Shown piece after piece: positions 42,740 to 44,656 of a stretch of 44,656 nt of DNA. The stretch spans positions 1-44,656 of the forward strand of contig NZ_AOHZ01000055.1 of NCBI RefSeq assembly GCF_000337215.1, read 5' to 3'. The notes under the pieces are model-generated. The model saw only the letters and a list, made by a program, of their open reading frames with translations. It had not been told where the DNA came from and searched no databases. A program made the translations under genes and the position numbers. Every line of letters starts with the position of its first letter. Within the stretch, counting starts at the first letter, position 1. The DNA comes from Natronolimnohabitans innermongolicus JCM 12255 (lineage in GTDB: Archaea > Halobacteriota > Halobacteria > Halobacteriales > Natrialbaceae).

Positions 42740-43345
42740 TCACCGATCCCCGCCGGCGACGACCGTCGTCTCGCTTTCGCTTTCGGCGTCCTCGGCGGCC
42801 CGCTCCTCGGGCGTCGGTGGGCGCGTCAACTCATCGAGGATTTCGTCGAGCACGTCGACGGTGAGTTGCTCGCGGAAGCGGTCGCGGTCGATCACCTCCG
42901 AGATCGCCGGCATGGTGTAGTAGCGCAGCTCGCGGCCGAAATCACGCGCGTTGGTGTCCCAGTCGAGCGCGAATCCCTCGTCGACGATGCCGACTCCCGG
43001 CGTTTCGCTGCGTTCGGCCGACTCGATGCCGTAGACCAGATACTTCGTACAGGAACCGCAGTCGCCGATGGCGCCGATGCAGGCGTCGAGTTCCTCGTCG
43101 GCCCACGCCTCGATCGCGTCCATCTCCGCGTCGTTTTTGATACGGTTGAGGTGGTCGACGGCGTAGCGGTCGACGGTGACGCTCGGATACGCCTCCTCGA
43201 GGCGCTCCTCGACGACGTCTAGCAGCGGCTCCGCAGCCGGTTTTCCGTTGTCGAACAGCCCGATGCGCGCTCCCTCGATCTGCTCGAGGCGCGGGGCGAT
43301 GGATTTCCGCTCCGCCGCTTCGGAATCGGCCACTGGATCGTACAT
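42740..43345 (-). CDS. UGSC-family (seleno)protein homologue, Cys form
   Basis: The 201-residue protein carries the family motif as CGSC (Cys96-Gly-Ser-Cys99 in IGDCGSCTKYL), the place where some relatives have selenocysteine (UGSC). Here the first position is TGC, not TGA. Another Cys precedes it (Cys89). The N-terminal IGLFDNGKPAAEPLLDVVEE is typical of the family, and an acidic tail ends the protein. The CxxC suggests thiol-disulfide or peroxide chemistry. It is the first gene of the operon; ATG 43345 follows a TATA box at 43373-43380. The upstream frame to 43636 is non-coding leader. Confidence 0.9.
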   Translation of the reverse strand: MYDPVADSEAAERKSIAPRLEQIEGARIGLFDNGKPAAEPLLDVVEERLEEAYPSVTVDRYAVDHLNRIKNDAEMDAIEAWADEELDACIGAIGDCGSCTKYLVYGIESAERSETPGVGIVDEGFALDWDTNARDFGRELRYYTMPAISEVIDRDRFREQLTVDVLDEILDELTRPPTPEERAAEDAESESETTVVAGGDR

Positions 43346-43372
43346 GACTACCGTGGCATACGGTACCACCTC

Positions 43373-43380
43373 TCTTAAAG
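43373..43380 (-). promoter_or_regulatory. TATA-like box of the UGSC operon
   Basis: On the minus strand it reads CTTTAAGA, 28-35 nt before ATG 43345, so the message would have only a few untranslated bases. The adjacent GGTACCGTATGCC stretch might bind a regulator. Confidence 0.55.
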
Positions 43381-43604
43381 ACTGGACTGGCGGCGAGATT
43401 CTTGGGGTCGAGTTGCGGACTACCCTAGTCCTCGTCGTCGGTACCTCGCGGTCGCGCTCGCGCCTCTCGACGCGTCGACTCGAGCGGCCGAGCTGCTTTT
43501 GATTCCCGAACCAATCACTTGTTCTGGTGACTGAATTCGAACCGTCGGCTCGATATTCGCCACGTCCAGTACGGTTTTCTCGAGGGTGAGACAACACTAC
43601 CACA

Positions 43605-44282
43605 ATGAGATCGCCGACGATTGCCGTGGTTCGCAACGAGGTCGACGCCGACCGCGAGTTCCACTGCGACGCACTCGAGGGGGTCGTCTCGGACGCTGCG
43701 GCCGAGATTCGGACGGTCGACTACCCATCGGGCGAACGACTCGACCTCGAGGCCGTCGACGCCGTCGTTCTCACGGGCTCGACGGCGGGCGTTTACGAGG
43801 TCGACGAACGCCCGTGGATCGCCGATCAACAGCGGCTCGTGCGGGAGTTGATCGACCGCGAGGTGCCGACGCTCGGCGTCTGCTTCGGCCACCAGCTCGC
43901 CAACGCGGCGCTCGGCGGCACCGTCGAGCGCGTCGGCGCGACCTGCCGGCCCGTCGCGGCCACGCTCGCGGACGACCCGCTGTTCGAGGGCGTCTCGTCG
44001 GTCGTGCCGGTCGCCCACGGCGACGCCGTCACGGAACTCGGCGACGGGATGACGCTCATCGCCTCGGCGGCGTACTACCGCGCCTTCGCGACGCGCCACC
44101 GAGTGGCCCCGCTGTGGACCGTCCAGTTTCACCCCGAGTTCACCGCTGCCCTCCGCGGGCGACTCGAGGCCGATTTCGACTGGACCGACGGCGAGTACGG
44201 CTTCACCGAGACGAACGCGACTCGAGTCGTCGAGAACTTCGCGTCGATCGTCGCCGACGGGGCCGCGAACTCGCGGGCGTAG
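43605..44282 (+). CDS. Class I glutamine amidotransferase (GuaA-like)
   Basis: A 225-residue protein with the triad of class I amidotransferases: the nucleophile Cys in PTLGVCFGHQLANAALGG, and His-Glu in WTVQFHPEFTAAL. The N-terminal RSPTIAVVRNEVDAD and VVLTGSTAGVYEVDE complete the fold. It is a stand-alone GATase domain, so it could be a peptidase-like or amidohydrolase member rather than a partner of GMP synthase. ATG 43605 is reasonable (weak GGTTTTCTC about 26-32 nt upstream). It converges on the amidase gene. Confidence 0.92.
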   Translation: MRSPTIAVVRNEVDADREFHCDALEGVVSDAAAEIRTVDYPSGERLDLEAVDAVVLTGSTAGVYEVDERPWIADQQRLVRELIDREVPTLGVCFGHQLANAALGGTVERVGATCRPVAATLADDPLFEGVSSVVPVAHGDAVTELGDGMTLIASAAYYRAFATRHRVAPLWTVQFHPEFTAALRGRLEADFDWTDGEYGFTETNATRVVENFASIVADGAANSRA

Positions 44283-44287
44283 CGTCG

Positions 44288-44656
44288 TTACGCGCTCGAC
44301 GATCGATCGGCGAGCATCGACTCGATCGTCTCGGCGGCGTCGAGAACCGTCGCGTCGTCGAACCGCGAGCCGACGAGCATGAGTCCCACGGGAAGCCCGT
44401 CGACCTCGCCGACGGGAACGCTGATCGCGGGGTGGCCGGTCCGGTTGAACGGCGCCGTGTTGGTGACGACGAGGTCCTCGCCGAGGCGGTCGTACTGATC
44501 CATTTCGGGGTCGTGTTCGGGCGCCGTGTCCACGACCGTCGGCATCGCCAGCAGATCGTGGTCCGCGAGCAGGGCGTCGTACCGCTCCGTCAGCTCGACG
44601 AAGAGGTTCATCCCGTCGGCGTAGTACCGCGAGTGGTAGGCGTCGTTAGCGTAGGC
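44288..44656 (-). CDS. Amidase signature-family enzyme, N-terminal part outside window
   Basis: The C-terminal 122 residues of an amidase: YALLADHDLLAMPTV-type sequence (ALLADHDLLAMPTVVDTAPE), then NTAPFNRTGHPAISVPVGEV, GLPVGLMLVGSRFDDATVLD and a final helix AAETIESMLA. These are the last elements of the amidase-signature fold. The Ser-Ser-Lys catalytic part lies beyond the right edge, so the frame runs off at 44656. It hydrolyses amides in the cytoplasm; substrate unknown. The TAA stop at 44288 is 5 bp from the convergent amidotransferase stop. Confidence 0.9.
   Translation of the reverse strand, partial: AYANDAYHSRYYADGMNLFVELTERYDALLADHDLLAMPTVVDTAPEHDPEMDQYDRLGEDLVVTNTAPFNRTGHPAISVPVGEVDGLPVGLMLVGSRFDDATVLDAAETIESMLADRSSSA

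Overview
The window is chromosomal DNA of an extreme halophilic archaeon (class Halobacteria, probably Natrialbales). The evidence is the high G+C content, the very acidic proteins with Asp/Glu excess and few Lys, Tat-type export signals, leaderless-type promoters with A/T-rich boxes 24-32 nt before start codons, and typical haloarchaeal families: a Bat/HTH-10 regulator, RIO1, Orc1/Cdc6, a bacterial-type NAD-dependent ligase, UvrB/UvrC and small CxxC zinc-finger proteins. The genus cannot be fixed from sequence reading alone.

Layout. 1-7.2 kb holds a subtilisin-like protease cut by the left edge, a large Bat-type sensor/regulator whose receiver domain is degenerate, two overlapping tiny genes, a DUF4352-like lipoprotein, a C2H2/membrane protein with a His-rich ectodomain and a second tiny zinc-finger gene. 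7.6-11.6 kb is the most unusual part: two tandem genes for secreted proteins of 626 and 628 residues made almost entirely of Ser, Glu, Arg and Asp. Each has exactly two cysteines that bracket the repeat, about 545 residues apart. 11.7-21.7 kb is mostly housekeeping: an MJ0936/YfcE-type phosphodiesterase, RIO1 kinase, uvrB, twin GNAT acetyltransferases, a SUI1-type factor, an ATP-grasp ligase, uvrC and a membrane protein. 21.9-30.3 kb has an ABC-2 transporter, a Cys-rich Tat-exported protein in an A/T-rich patch, an ArsA-type ATPase, an XRE/DUF2178 pair behind a cluster of inverted repeats, a RimJ/L-type GNAT, a lone HicB-like gene and ligA. 30.4-40.6 kb has small conserved proteins, a four-TM membrane protein, a saccharopine-dehydrogenase-like enzyme, Orc1/Cdc6, DUF1059, an MFS transporter, a MutS-family ATPase and a double-domain SagB-type nitroreductase. 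40.7-44.7 kb holds a three-gene redox operon (UGSC-family protein, its partner and a thioredoxin-reductase-like flavoprotein with an atypical nucleotide site), a class I glutamine amidotransferase and an amidase cut by the right edge.

How genes fit together. DNA-repair and replication genes are frequent (uvrB, uvrC, ligA, mutS-like, orc) but scattered, not one operon. The tightest functional units are the UGSC operon, the overlapping ABC ATPase/permease pair and the XRE/DUF2178 pair. The SERD-repeat pair and the UGSC/partner/TrxR-like operon are the best candidates for poorly described biology. No rRNA, tRNA, CRISPR array, insertion sequence or replication origin was recognised.
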